This document shows positions 24,280-35,016 of a stretch of 64,000 nt of DNA, piece by piece. A program made the position numbers and the translations under genes. Source of the DNA: Virgisporangium aurantiacum (lineage in GTDB: Bacteria; Actinomycetota; Actinomycetes; Mycobacteriales; Micromonosporaceae); the NCBI RefSeq assembly GCF_016863635.1, contig NZ_BOPG01000033.1, positions 372,001 to 436,000 of the forward strand, in the 5' to 3' direction. The notes beneath the pieces were generated by a model. That model ran no database searches and was not told where the DNA came from. It saw nothing but the letters and a program-made list of their open reading frames with translations. Each line of letters starts with the position of its first letter. Position 1 is the stretch's first letter.

Positions 24280-24993
24280 GTGGCTGAAAATGTGTTCGAG
24301 AACCTGCTGAACTTCCGTGACCTCGGTGGGCGGGTGACGGCCGACGGCGAGCGGATCCGCCCCGGCCTGCTCTTCCGCAGCGAATCCGTGGCCTACCTGT
24401 CCGCCGCCGACACGTCCCGCCTGGTCGACGATTTCGGCCTGGCCACGGTCGTCGATCTCCGCGGCGCGAAGGAGGTGACCCGCAACGGCCGCGGCCCGCT
24501 GGAGCACCAGCCCGTGCGGTACGTGTCGGTGCCGATCACCGACGTCACCCGCGGCCTCGACAACATCGCGACGTTCTACGTGGAGATGCTCACCCGGCGC
24601 GGCCCCGAGGTGGCCGGCCTGCTGCGGGCCCTCCTCGAACCGGGTGCGCTGCCGGCCGTGGTGCACTGCGAGGCGGGCTGCGACCGCACCGGCGTGGTGG
24701 CCGCGCTGATCCTGGGCCTGCTCGGCGTCCCCGACGGCGACATCGTCGCCGACTACGACCTCACCCAGGAGGCCTTCCCGGCGATGAACGCCCGCTGGAA
24801 GGACCTGTTCCTGGCCCGCGGGTACCCGGCGGAGCGGTTCGTCGAGGAGTCGTGGATCGAGCGGGAACGCGCGATGGAGTCGACCATCGAGGCGGTGCGC
24901 GAGCGCTGGGGCGGCTGGGCGGGCTGGGCCGAGGCGCACGGCCTCGACGCCGACGACCTGTCCCGGTTGCGCAAACTTCTGCTCGAAGCGTGA
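24280..24993 (+). CDS. tyrosine-specific protein phosphatase (MptpB-like)
   Basis: A 237-residue dual-specificity-type phosphatase. The N-terminal NFRDLGGRVTADGERIRPGLLFRS and the P-loop VHCEAGCDRTGVVAALIL (nucleophile C130, R136) are the signature of the PtpB group of actinobacteria. The later DLTQEAF contributes a conserved acidic residue. GTG at 24280 begins AENVFENLLNFRDLGG. It follows the kinase by four bases and its stop overlaps the MFS start (GTGA), so the three genes form one unit. The substrate is unknown. Confidence 0.88.
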   Translation: MAENVFENLLNFRDLGGRVTADGERIRPGLLFRSESVAYLSAADTSRLVDDFGLATVVDLRGAKEVTRNGRGPLEHQPVRYVSVPITDVTRGLDNIATFYVEMLTRRGPEVAGLLRALLEPGALPAVVHCEAGCDRTGVVAALILGLLGVPDGDIVADYDLTQEAFPAMNARWKDLFLARGYPAERFVEESWIERERAMESTIEAVRERWGGWAGWAEAHGLDADDLSRLRKLLLEA

Positions 24994-26192
24994 CCGCCCC
25001 GTCGCGCGGCCGGGCGGTGGCCGCGCTGCTGGCGCTGACCCTGGGCTCGTTCGCGTTCGTCACCACCGAGAACCTGCCGATCGGCCTGCTCACGCTGATG
25101 GCCGACGACCTCGACCGGTCGCTGTCGTCGATCGGCTTCCTGGTCACCGGGTACGCAGCCGTCGTGGTGGTCGCCTCGGTGCCGCTGACCCGGATGACCC
25201 GCGGCGTGTCGCGACGGGGACTGCTCGCCGGCCTGCTGGCGCTGTTCAGCGCCGCGACGCTGGTGTCGGCCGTGGCACCGAACTACGGGACGCTGTTCGG
25301 CACCCGCCTGGTGACCGCGCTGTGCCAGGGGCTGTTCTGGTCGGTGGTGAACCCGACCGCGGCGGCGATGTTCCCGCGGGAGGTGCGCGGCCGGGCGCTG
25401 GCGGTGCTGAGCGCCGGCGGCACCCTCGGTCCGGTGCTCGGCGTTCCGGCCGGCACCTGGCTGGGCCAGCAGACCAACTGGCGGGCCGCGTTCTGGGCGA
25501 TGACGGCGGTCGCGGTGATCACCTGCCTCGTGGTGATCGCGCTGGTGCCGGGTGACGCGGGGCTGTCGGCCGACGCGGCCCGCGGCGCCGATCCCGACCG
25601 GCGGCGGTTCTGGTTGGTGGTCGGTGCCACCGCGGTGGTCGTCACCGCGTACTTCACGACGTTCACCTACATCACCGCGTTCATGCTCGACGTGAGCGGG
25701 TGGTCGTCGGCGGCGCTCGGGCCGCTGCTGTTCGCGTCCGGGTCGGCCGGGCTGTTGGGCGTGTTCGCCGTGAGCGCGTTCATCGACCGGAAGCCGCAAC
25801 TGACGCCCGTGCTGGCGGCGGCGGTGATCGCGGTCGCGCTGCTCGGCCTGGCGCTGGCCGGGCAGTCCCGGTGGGCGGCGGTGGGGTTCGCCGCGCTGGG
25901 CGGTGCGGGCCTGAGCGCGTTCGCGCCGGCGGTGGCGCACCGGATCATGCAGGTCGCACCGGGCGGCACCGACGTCGCCGGCGCGGTGCTGTCGAGCGGG
26001 TTCAACGTCGGCATCGCGGCCGGATCGTTCATCGGCGGCGCGCTCGTGGCGACGTCCGGCGTAAGGAGCGTGGCCCTCGCCGGCGGTCTCATCGCTCTTC
26101 TGGCTTTGTTGATCTTGTCCATCGAGCCGTTCCTTTTGGGCCGGTCAACCTCCTCTCCTTACCGGGTCGGCCGATCGGACGTGACCTTGTGA
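24990..26192 (+). CDS. MFS transporter, DHA1 type
   Basis: A 400-residue, 12-helix transporter. N-terminal LGSFAFVTTENLPIGLLTLMADDL and the loop RMTRGVSRRGLL correspond to the AraJ/SotB-like sugar and drug efflux branch. FPREVRGRALAVLSAGGTLGPVLGVPAGTWLG resembles motif C of drug:H+ antiporters. The start overlaps the phosphatase stop, so it is co-translated. The cargo is unknown. Confidence 0.85.
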   Translation: MTAPSRGRAVAALLALTLGSFAFVTTENLPIGLLTLMADDLDRSLSSIGFLVTGYAAVVVVASVPLTRMTRGVSRRGLLAGLLALFSAATLVSAVAPNYGTLFGTRLVTALCQGLFWSVVNPTAAAMFPREVRGRALAVLSAGGTLGPVLGVPAGTWLGQQTNWRAAFWAMTAVAVITCLVVIALVPGDAGLSADAARGADPDRRRFWLVVGATAVVVTAYFTTFTYITAFMLDVSGWSSAALGPLLFASGSAGLLGVFAVSAFIDRKPQLTPVLAAAVIAVALLGLALAGQSRWAAVGFAALGGAGLSAFAPAVAHRIMQVAPGGTDVAGAVLSSGFNVGIAAGSFIGGALVATSGVRSVALAGGLIALLALLILSIEPFLLGRSTSSPYRVGRSDVTL

Positions 26193-26208
26193 TCCGTATC
26201 CTGGCGCT

Positions 26209-28497
26209 GTGAACGCGCCTGGTTACCGCCTCGGGATCGACTTCGGAACCTCGAACACGGTCGCGATGCTGGCCTGGCCCGACGGTCAGGTGCGTCCCCT
26301 GCTCTTCGACGGTTCGCCGGCGCTGCCCTCGGCCGTCTACGCCGACGCGAGTTCGGGCCTCCTGATCGGCCGCGACGCCGCGCACGCCGCCCGGGTGAGC
26401 CCGGAGCGCTACGAGCCGAACCCGAAGCGGCGCATCGACGAGCCCGCCGTGCTGCTCGGCGACGTCGAGGTCAGCACCGTCGACCTGATCGCCGCCGTGC
26501 TCGGCCGGGTCACGACCGAGGCGCGGCGGGTGGCCGGCGGCTCGGTCGGCGGCGGCCCGGTCGCCGCCACGATCACGTTCCCGGCGGCGTGGGCGCAGAC
26601 GCGGCGCGGCATCCTGGTCGCGGCCGCCGAGCGGGCAGGACTGGGCCCGGTGACGCTGGTGCCCGAACCGGTGGCGGCGGCGAGCGTATTCGTGGGCCTC
26701 AACTCCCTTTCCGCCGGCGCCTTCGTGGTCTACGACCTGGGCGCCGGCACGTTCGACGCCACGGTGGTGCGGCGGACGCCGAACGGCGGCTTCGACGTCC
26801 TGGCCACCGAGGGCCTGCCCCAGAGCGGCGGCCTGGACATCGACGCGGCGATCGTCGGCTACCTGGGCGCCGTGTACTCGACCCGCGACCCGAACCTGTG
26901 GGCCCGCCTGCTGCGCCCCACCACCAGCGCCGAGCGGCGGGCCAACCGCCTGCTGTGGGAGGACGTACGGTCGGCGAAGGAGATGCTGTCGCGGTCCGCG
27001 TCCACCATGATCCACATCCCCATGGCCGACGAGGACGCCCCACTGGGCCGCGACCAGTTCGAGCAACTGGCCCGCCCCATCCTCGACGCGACCGTCACCG
27101 CCACGAGGGCCGCGATCGCGGCGGCCGGCCTTCCCGCCGGTGGCCTCGGCGGCGTGTTCCTGGTCGGCGGCGGCAGCCGGATCCCCCTGGTGGCGACGCT
27201 GCTCCACCAGGCGTTCGGCGTGGCGCCCACGGTGGTGGAGCAGCCGGAACTGGTGGTCGCCCAGGGCAGCCTTGGCGCGGCGGCCGCCACCCCACCACCG
27301 TCCGGCGGCCCGGCGTCGGCGCCCGTCTCCGGCGGGTTCCCGGCACCCGTGTCCGCGGCACCCGTCTCGGGGGGATTCGCCAACCCCGCGTCGCCGGTGT
27401 CGGGTGGCTTCGCCAACCCCGCGTCGCCGGTGTCGGGCGGATTCGCCAACCCCGCGTCGCCGGTGTCGGGCGGTTTCACCAACCCCGCGTCGCCGGTGTC
27501 GGGGACGGCCTCCGCCTCGATGCCGGTGTCCGGCGTTCCCGCCGCCGGCCCCTACCCGCCCGCTTTCGGCCCGGCCGGCCAGGTCTCGGCTCCGCCCGGA
27601 TCGGTCTACGGCGCGGCATCGGTGTCGGCGCCGCCCGGGGCGGTATCCGGTCCGCCCGCGTCCGGTCCGCCCGGTCTTGCGTCCGGTCCGCCCGCGCCGG
27701 CGTCCGGTCCGCCGGCGTCCGGTCAGGCCGGCTTTGCGTCCGGTCCGGCTTCCGGTCCGCCCGGCTTTGGGTCCGGTCCGCCGGCGTCCGGTCCGCCGGG
27801 CCCCGGGTCCGGTCCGGCCGGTTTTGCGTCCGGTCCGCCCGGGGCGGTGTACGGCGGGGGACCGGCGCCCGGCCGTGCCTCCGTGCCCGCCGGCCATCCT
27901 GGCGCGGGGCATTCGGGCGCGGGGCATCCTGGCGCGGGCGGCGGTCGGCCGGCGGGGCGTTCGCCGAAGGTCGGGATTCTCGTGGCCGTCGCGGTCGTGG
28001 CGGCGCTGGTGCTCGGCATCGGCGGGTACGCGATCGCCCAGCTCACCAACGATGACGGCAAGAAGACGGCGCAGAACGGCGGCGACACCGGCGGTGGCGA
28101 AACCACCGACAGCGGCAGCGGCTCCGACAGCGGCTCCGACAGCGGCGGCACCAACAGTGGCGGCGGGGCCGAGCGGCCGGCATCGGCCGATTTCTACCAC
28201 GACGACGCGGACTGGAGCACCACCGCCGAGGAGCACAACGACGATATCGGCAAGACAGTCGCCTACAAGTGTCCGGCCGGCGGGTCGCCGAACACGGTGT
28301 GGGGGTCGGAGCCGTTCACGTCGGACTCGTCGGTGTGCACGGCGGCCGTGCATGCGGGGTGGATCAGCCTGGCCGACGGTGGCTGGGTGAAACTCCAGAT
28401 GCAGGCCGGTGTCGACTCCTACCAGGGTACGGAGCAGTACGGCATCAGCACCACCGACTACGGCCCGTTCCGGTGGGCCTTCTCGTTCACCGGCTGA
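26209..28497 (+). CDS. Hsp70 ATPase domain - repeat linker - TM - LCCL-like domain protein
   Basis: A 762-residue chimera. Residues 1-365 are an Hsp70/actin-fold ATPase: LGIDFGTSNTVAML (phosphate 1), PAAWAQTRRGILVAAAERAGL, VYDLGAGTFDATVV (phosphate 2) and VFLVGGGSRIPLV (adenosine). There is no peptide-binding domain. Residues 370-580 are low complexity, first four 11-residue repeats of the type GGFANPASPVS, then many SGPP units. A membrane helix lies at about 588-608 (VGILVAVAVVAALVLGIGGYAIA). Outside is an acidic Ser/Gly linker and a C-terminal domain with VYKC-type start, SDSSVCTAAVHAGWI, GGWVKLQMQ and YGISTTDYGPF, matching the LCCL pattern. GTG at 26209 is the start. Confidence 0.8.
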   Translation: MNAPGYRLGIDFGTSNTVAMLAWPDGQVRPLLFDGSPALPSAVYADASSGLLIGRDAAHAARVSPERYEPNPKRRIDEPAVLLGDVEVSTVDLIAAVLGRVTTEARRVAGGSVGGGPVAATITFPAAWAQTRRGILVAAAERAGLGPVTLVPEPVAAASVFVGLNSLSAGAFVVYDLGAGTFDATVVRRTPNGGFDVLATEGLPQSGGLDIDAAIVGYLGAVYSTRDPNLWARLLRPTTSAERRANRLLWEDVRSAKEMLSRSASTMIHIPMADEDAPLGRDQFEQLARPILDATVTATRAAIAAAGLPAGGLGGVFLVGGGSRIPLVATLLHQAFGVAPTVVEQPELVVAQGSLGAAAATPPPSGGPASAPVSGGFPAPVSAAPVSGGFANPASPVSGGFANPASPVSGGFANPASPVSGGFTNPASPVSGTASASMPVSGVPAAGPYPPAFGPAGQVSAPPGSVYGAASVSAPPGAVSGPPASGPPGLASGPPAPASGPPASGQAGFASGPASGPPGFGSGPPASGPPGPGSGPAGFASGPPGAVYGGGPAPGRASVPAGHPGAGHSGAGHPGAGGGRPAGRSPKVGILVAVAVVAALVLGIGGYAIAQLTNDDGKKTAQNGGDTGGGETTDSGSGSDSGSDSGGTNSGGGAERPASADFYHDDADWSTTAEEHNDDIGKTVAYKCPAGGSPNTVWGSEPFTSDSSVCTAAVHAGWISLADGGWVKLQMQAGVDSYQGTEQYGISTTDYGPFRWAFSFTG
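27370..27501 (+). repeat. four tandem 33-bp coding repeats in the Hsp70-like gene
   Basis: Four contiguous 33-bp units (27370, 27403, 27436, 27469) each encode an 11-residue unit of the type GGFANPASPVS, nearly identical at nucleotide level. The high DNA identity points to recent slippage or recombination, so copy number may vary between strains. The following stretch 27640-27850 is a second, less regular array of Gly-Pro-Pro units. Confidence 0.85.
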
Positions 28498-28584
28498 ACC
28501 GCGGCTCCGCGTCATCTGGCGCGTCATCGAGGGATCTCCTAGTCTCGATGAACGTGACGTGACGTGAACGGCAGGTGATGCCCC

Positions 28585-30042
28585 GTGACCACTCCGAACG
28601 TCAAGAAGCCCGGGATCTTCGCTGTCCGGGATGTGTCGTCCCTTCTCACCGAGACGCGCGAGGTGGGGCACGAGCTGAAACGCTCGGTCAGCGCGTTGCA
28701 CCTCACCGCCATGGGCGTCGGCGCGATCATCGGCACCGGCATCTTCGTGGTGATCGGTGAGGGTGCGGGAATCGCCGGGCCGGCGGTGATCCTGGCGTTC
28801 GTGCTGGCGGCGGTGGCCTGCGTGTTCTCGGCCCTTTCGTACGCCGAACTGGCGTCGTCGATCCCGGTGTCGGGCAGCGCCTACACCTACGCGTACGCCA
28901 CGCTGGGCGAGATCGTCGCCTGGATCATCGGCTGGGACCTCATCCTCGAGTACGGCGTCTCGGTAGCCGCGGTCGCGGTCGGCTGGGGCGGGAACTTCAA
29001 CGTGTTCCTCGACGCGGCGTTCGGCGTCAAACTGCCCGACGCGATCTCCCAACCGCCTGAGGAAGGCGGGGTGTTCAACCTGCCCGCGGTGCTGGTGGTG
29101 CTGGCGATCACGGCGCTGCTGGTGCGGGGCGTGCGGGAGAGCGCCCGGGCCAACCTGGTCATGGTCGGGATCAAGCTGCTGGCGCTGGTGTTCTTCATCG
29201 TGATCGCGCTGACGTCGTTCAGCACGAAGAATTTCACGCCGTTCTTCTCCGAGGGGACGGGCAGCGTCACCACCGCGGCGGCGATCATCTTCTTCGCCTA
29301 CATCGGGTTCGACGCGGTCTCCACCGGCAGCGAGGAGGCGATGAAGCCGCAGCGCGACCTGCCGCTCGCGATCATCGGCTCGCTGATCATCTGCACGGTC
29401 TTCTACGTGCTCACCGCCGTCGGCGCGATCGGGATCGCCACGCCCGCACAGCTCAAGGAGAGCGAGGCGCCGCTGGCCACCGCGCTCAACGACGGCGCGG
29501 GCATCAGCTGGGCGGCGTGGGTGCTGGCGTTCGGCGCGCTGGTCGCGATCACGAGCGTCATCCTCGTGATCATGTACGGCCAGACGCGCATCTTCTTCGC
29601 GATGTGCCGCGACGGCCTGATGCCGGAGAAGCTGGCCAAGGTGCACCCGCGATTCGGGACGCCCGCACTGCTCACGATCGGCCTCGGTGGCCTGATCGCG
29701 GTGCTGGCGGCGCTGGTTCCGCTGAGCGAGATCGTGCAACTGGTCAACATCGGCACGCTGTTCGCGTTCGTCCTCGTGAACATCGGCGTGATCATCCTGC
29801 GCCGCACCCGTCCCGACATGCCCCGGCCGTACCGGGTGCCGTGGTCGCCGGTGCTGCCGCTGCTCGGCATCGCGTTCGCCATCTACCTGATGACCGACCT
29901 GCCGCTCAGCACCTGGATCCGGTTCGTGGTGTGGCTGATCCTGGGCCTGCTCATCTACGTCCTCTACGGGTACCGCAACTCGCGACTCCGCAAGGAACAT
30001 GCGCGGCCCGCGCCCGACGCGGACGCGGATCCGGCGTCATGA
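28585..30042 (+). CDS. APC-family amino acid permease
   Basis: A 485-residue, 12-helix transporter. The N-terminal LTAMGVGAIIGTGIFVVIGEGAG is the substrate-binding TM1 of the cationic amino acid transporter-like (CAT/YfnA) branch. SALSYAELASSIPVSGSAYTYAYATLGE and AYIGFDAVSTGSEEAMKPQRDLP are the other family signatures. It takes up an amino acid by proton symport; substrate specificity is not evident. GTG at 28585 is the start. Its stop overlaps the universal stress gene as ATGA. Confidence 0.9.
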   Translation: MTTPNVKKPGIFAVRDVSSLLTETREVGHELKRSVSALHLTAMGVGAIIGTGIFVVIGEGAGIAGPAVILAFVLAAVACVFSALSYAELASSIPVSGSAYTYAYATLGEIVAWIIGWDLILEYGVSVAAVAVGWGGNFNVFLDAAFGVKLPDAISQPPEEGGVFNLPAVLVVLAITALLVRGVRESARANLVMVGIKLLALVFFIVIALTSFSTKNFTPFFSEGTGSVTTAAAIIFFAYIGFDAVSTGSEEAMKPQRDLPLAIIGSLIICTVFYVLTAVGAIGIATPAQLKESEAPLATALNDGAGISWAAWVLAFGALVAITSVILVIMYGQTRIFFAMCRDGLMPEKLAKVHPRFGTPALLTIGLGGLIAVLAALVPLSEIVQLVNIGTLFAFVLVNIGVIILRRTRPDMPRPYRVPWSPVLPLLGIAFAIYLMTDLPLSTWIRFVVWLILGLLIYVLYGYRNSRLRKEHARPAPDADADPAS

Positions 30043-30932
30043 CAGCCGCGACGGTCGGCCCGGTCGTCGTCGGATTCGACGCGAGCCCGGCGGGCGTCGA
30101 CGCGGTGACGCTCGCGCAGGCGTACTGCCGCACGAGCGGCGCGCACCTCATCGTGGCCACCGTGCACCCGGCACCGGCCGCGATCAGCCCGGGCCGGGTC
30201 GACGCCGAGTGGATCGCCGACCGGCACCGGGCGGCCACCGAGGTGCTCGGCCGGGCGCGCGAACTGATCGGCGAGGACGCCGACTACCGGGTGGTGGCGT
30301 CGTCGTCGGCCGCGCACGGGTTGCACGACCTCGCCGAGGAGTCGGGCGCGGCGCTGATCGTGGTCGGATCGCACCGGCAGGGGCCCGAGGAGCGGCTGTT
30401 CGCGGGCAGCACCGCGGAGCGCCTGCTCTCCGGTAGCGCGTGCCCGGTCGCGGTGGCGCCGGTCGGGATGCGCGACCGGCCGATCACCGGCCTGTCGCGG
30501 ATCGGGGTCGCCTACATCGAGGAACCGGAGGCGATCGCGGCCCTGACCGCGGCCGCGACGTTCGCCGAAACCGCGAACACCGCAGCCGCGCGCGCGGGAC
30601 TGCGGCTGTACACGGTCGTCGCCGCCGAGGCCGAGGTGCTGCCGTTCGGCGTCGGCCGGGACGCCGAGCGGGCGTTCCTCACGGCGGCCCGCGATACCTA
30701 CCGGTCGGCCCTCGACGCGGCCACGGCCCGATTGCCCGCCGGCCTGCCCGCCAGCGGTCACCTGCGGACCGGGGATGTCGTCGAGGTCCTCGCGGAGCTC
30801 GATGCCACCGAGATCGACCTGCTCTACTGCGGCTCGCGGGGGTACGGGCCGCTACGGCGGGTGCTGCTCGGTGGGGTGTCGTCGCGGCTCGTCCGCCGGG
30901 CGCGCAGCCCGGTGGTGGTCGTGCCGCGGTAG
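30039..30932 (+). CDS. tandem universal stress protein
   Basis: A 297-residue cytoplasmic protein with two UspA folds (about 5-140 and 150-296). Each ends in an ATP-binding pattern: VVGSHRQGPEERLFAGSTAERLL in the first and YCGSRGYGPLRRVLLGGVSSRLV in the second. ATG at 30039 overlaps the permease stop, so it is probably a cytoplasmic modulator or stress partner of that transporter, a combination common in actinobacteria. The regulatory role is inferred. Confidence 0.88.
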   Translation: MTAATVGPVVVGFDASPAGVDAVTLAQAYCRTSGAHLIVATVHPAPAAISPGRVDAEWIADRHRAATEVLGRARELIGEDADYRVVASSSAAHGLHDLAEESGAALIVVGSHRQGPEERLFAGSTAERLLSGSACPVAVAPVGMRDRPITGLSRIGVAYIEEPEAIAALTAAATFAETANTAAARAGLRLYTVVAAEAEVLPFGVGRDAERAFLTAARDTYRSALDAATARLPAGLPASGHLRTGDVVEVLAELDATEIDLLYCGSRGYGPLRRVLLGGVSSRLVRRARSPVVVVPR

Positions 30933-30937
30933 GTCGG

Positions 30938-31363
30938 TCAGACGGTGACGTCCAGGTGTTCGCTCTCGAGCACGGGGGCGGCGCGCTCGACCGCGTCGCC
31001 GCCCGAGGGCTCGACCTGCCGCTGCTCCTGCCGCTGCTCGACGTACCGCACGATGAAGCCCCACGGCGGCATGCCCTCGGGCGTCACCTTGCCGCCGGCG
31101 GTGATGTAGAAGCCGGTCGCACTGGCGATCGCCTGGCGGTCGCTGGTCGACAGGCCGGGCATCATCGGTGCCTGTTGCACCTGCTCGTTCGCCTCGACCG
31201 GGCGGGGGACGCCGGTTTCGCCGACCGTGGCCCGGCCCGCCATCTCGGCGGGTGCCGCACCCGTGTTCCTCCCGGCCACCGCTGCCGCGGTCGCTGGTTG
31301 GCTGCGGTTGCTGGCGATACCGGCGCTGAGGTCGGTTGCCATCATCGTGCGTTCAACGCGCAT
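30938..31363 (-). CDS. hypothetical protein
   Basis: A 141-residue frame starting at ATG 31363 with GGAGAG five bases upstream. The N-terminal half is Ala/Thr-rich (MRVERTMMATDLSAGIASN). A more structured C-terminal part follows, with STSDRQAIASATGFYITAGGKVTPEGMPPWGFIVRYVEQRQEQ. No membrane segment or known family is recognised. It converges with the universal stress gene, leaving five bases. Confidence 0.55.
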   Translation of the reverse strand: MRVERTMMATDLSAGIASNRSQPATAAAVAGRNTGAAPAEMAGRATVGETGVPRPVEANEQVQQAPMMPGLSTSDRQAIASATGFYITAGGKVTPEGMPPWGFIVRYVEQRQEQRQVEPSGGDAVERAAPVLESEHLDVTV

Positions 31364-31582
31364 GATGCTCTCCGTAGCTAAATTGAGCCTTCCCTGGTGA
31401 AGTAAAGACTCCAGGGCCACGGTGGCAGCGAGGGTGCCGTCGGGTTGCGGTTACGGTGCGCGACGGGTGCCGCACGGTTGCGCGACACGGGGAGCACCAT
31501 ATTCCGGGTTTTTCGTCATGAGACCGGACGGCTACCGAACCAATCGGACGACAGACGTTCGGAACAACTACAGAAAGTATGC
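31364..31582. other. intergenic stretch without a recognisable gene
   Basis: This sequence lies between the hypothetical gene and the esterase terminator. It holds the promoter region of the hypothetical gene (minus strand), but neither a supported coding frame nor an RNA structure I can name. The short plus-strand open frame beginning at 31422 lacks a ribosome site and runs through the terminator, so I do not call it. Confidence 0.5.
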
Positions 31583-31619
31583 ATCAGCGGCGGCCGCCAC
31601 GAAGGCGACCGCCGCTGAT
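31583..31619 (-). terminator. terminator of the esterase gene
   Basis: ATCAGCGGCGG at 31583-31593 pairs with CCGCCGCTGAT at 31609-31619, with additional GGC/GCC pairs inside. It begins 15 bases past the esterase stop on the minus strand. Confidence 0.75.
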
Positions 31620-31633
31620 TTCTCAGGAAACGA

Positions 31634-32491
31634 TCAGCACGCGTTGCTGCGGAAGTCCGAGACCGCCACGCCGCTGAAGCCACAGGTGAACGGTGTGAAC
31701 CGCGTGTCCTGGTTCAGGTAGCGCTTGAACCACGACACGATCGCGCGGGACAGCGTGGCGTTGGTGCTCTGCGGGAAGAAGTGGCTGGCGCCGGTGAGTT
31801 CGACGTAGCCCTTCGGCCCGCGCACGCTGTTGTAGAACGGGATGGAGTGCGACGCCACCGGGGCGATCGTGTCCGCCTGGCCGCCGACGATCATGACGGC
31901 CTCGCTGACCTCGGTCCACGACTTGTCCGAGTTCCACGGCGCGATCGGCACCGCCGCCTGGATGTTCGACGACGCCGACAGCGCCTCCAGCGAGCCGCCG
32001 CCGCCCATCGAGTGGCCGGCGACGCCGCGCCGCGAGCCGTCGGCCCGGGAGCGGACCGCCGACGGGGCAGACGAGCCGACGGCCCAGTTCAGCGCCGCGA
32101 TCAGCTGCTGGCCGCGGGAGGCCGGCTGGTCGAGGGTGCTGTTGGTTTCGATGCCGACCACGACGAAGCCCCACGACGCGAGCCGCGGGCCCAGCCAGCT
32201 GATGCTCGACCAGCGGGCGGTGAAGCCGGGCGAGATCGAGACCACCGGGTACGTGCCGGCGGTGGTCGGGTAGTACGCGGTGCCGCCGCCGAAGCCGGTG
32301 ACGAGGCCGGAGATGCTGCTGGAGGAGACGGAGAAGCTGCCGTTGCCGGTGATGTTGGACGCGGTCGGCGCCTGGCCGATCTGGTCGGCCGAAGCGGGTG
32401 CGGCCACGGCCAGGCCGCCACCGGTCAGCGCGAGCGACATCGCCGCGGTGGCCAGCCACTTGCCTGGACGGGTACTGAGGAGGGTCTTCAC
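31634..32491 (-). CDS. secreted polyester hydrolase / cutinase-type esterase (PET hydrolase family)
   Basis: A 285-residue precursor. The signal peptide is KTLLSTRPGKWLATAAMSLALTG...APASA. The mature enzyme follows the Thermobifida cutinase/PETase fold: GFGGGTAYYP, VSISPGFTARWSSISWLGPRLASWGF, the nucleophile in GHSMGGGGSL (S161), APWNSDKSW, the acid in VGGQADTIAPVASH (D207) and the base in GASHFFP (H237). The oxyanion position has Phe, and His precedes the nucleophile Ser, as in type I enzymes. A C-terminal Cys pair (FTC...SNAC) can form the family disulfide. The GTG start follows GGGAG. The natural substrate is probably cutin or suberin; PET activity cannot be claimed. Confidence 0.88.
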   Translation of the reverse strand: MKTLLSTRPGKWLATAAMSLALTGGGLAVAAPASADQIGQAPTASNITGNGSFSVSSSSISGLVTGFGGGTAYYPTTAGTYPVVSISPGFTARWSSISWLGPRLASWGFVVVGIETNSTLDQPASRGQQLIAALNWAVGSSAPSAVRSRADGSRRGVAGHSMGGGGSLEALSASSNIQAAVPIAPWNSDKSWTEVSEAVMIVGGQADTIAPVASHSIPFYNSVRGPKGYVELTGASHFFPQSTNATLSRAIVSWFKRYLNQDTRFTPFTCGFSGVAVSDFRSNAC

Positions 32492-32625
32492 AGTCGGCAC
32501 TCCCTGGGGGTGGGGGTCGGAACTGCGCACAGTTTCGGCCCGCACCGCGAACGCCCGCATCGGCAGAATTACCTGTCACCGAGAGTGTCCGCCGTCACAG
32601 CGGGAACAGATGGCGAAGGCCAGAA

Positions 32626-32659
32626 CTTGAGTCAGTAACACTAAAGTTGAACGCTCAAG
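32626..32659 (+). promoter_or_regulatory. HAIR-like inverted repeat upstream of lon
   Basis: CTTGAGT at 32626-32632 and GCTCAAG at 32653-32659 are the half-sites of an HspR/HAIR operator (CTTGAGT and ACTCAAG), but they stand 20 bases apart instead of seven. A compact TTGAACGCTCAA at 32647-32658 is also symmetric. lon is an HspR target in other actinomycetes. The unusual spacing makes this only a candidate. Confidence 0.35.
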
Positions 32660-32671
32660 AGGTGGTGCACA

Positions 32672-35005
<2,334 letters not shown>

Positions 35006-35016
35006 TGTTGAGTGTT

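Noticed and set aside
27370..27501. 33-bp repeats as a CRISPR array
   Set aside because: Units are contiguous without spacers and are in frame within a protein.
26089..30000. A 1303-codon open frame on the minus strand
   Set aside because: It is antisense to the Hsp70-like and permease genes, is extremely rich in Arg, His, Gln and Asp without domain motifs, and arises because high-GC codon use removes stops on the opposite strand.
31422..31721. A 99-codon plus-strand frame between the hypothetical gene and the esterase
   Set aside because: It has no ribosome site, runs through a terminator hairpin and into the antisense of the esterase, and has no family resemblance.
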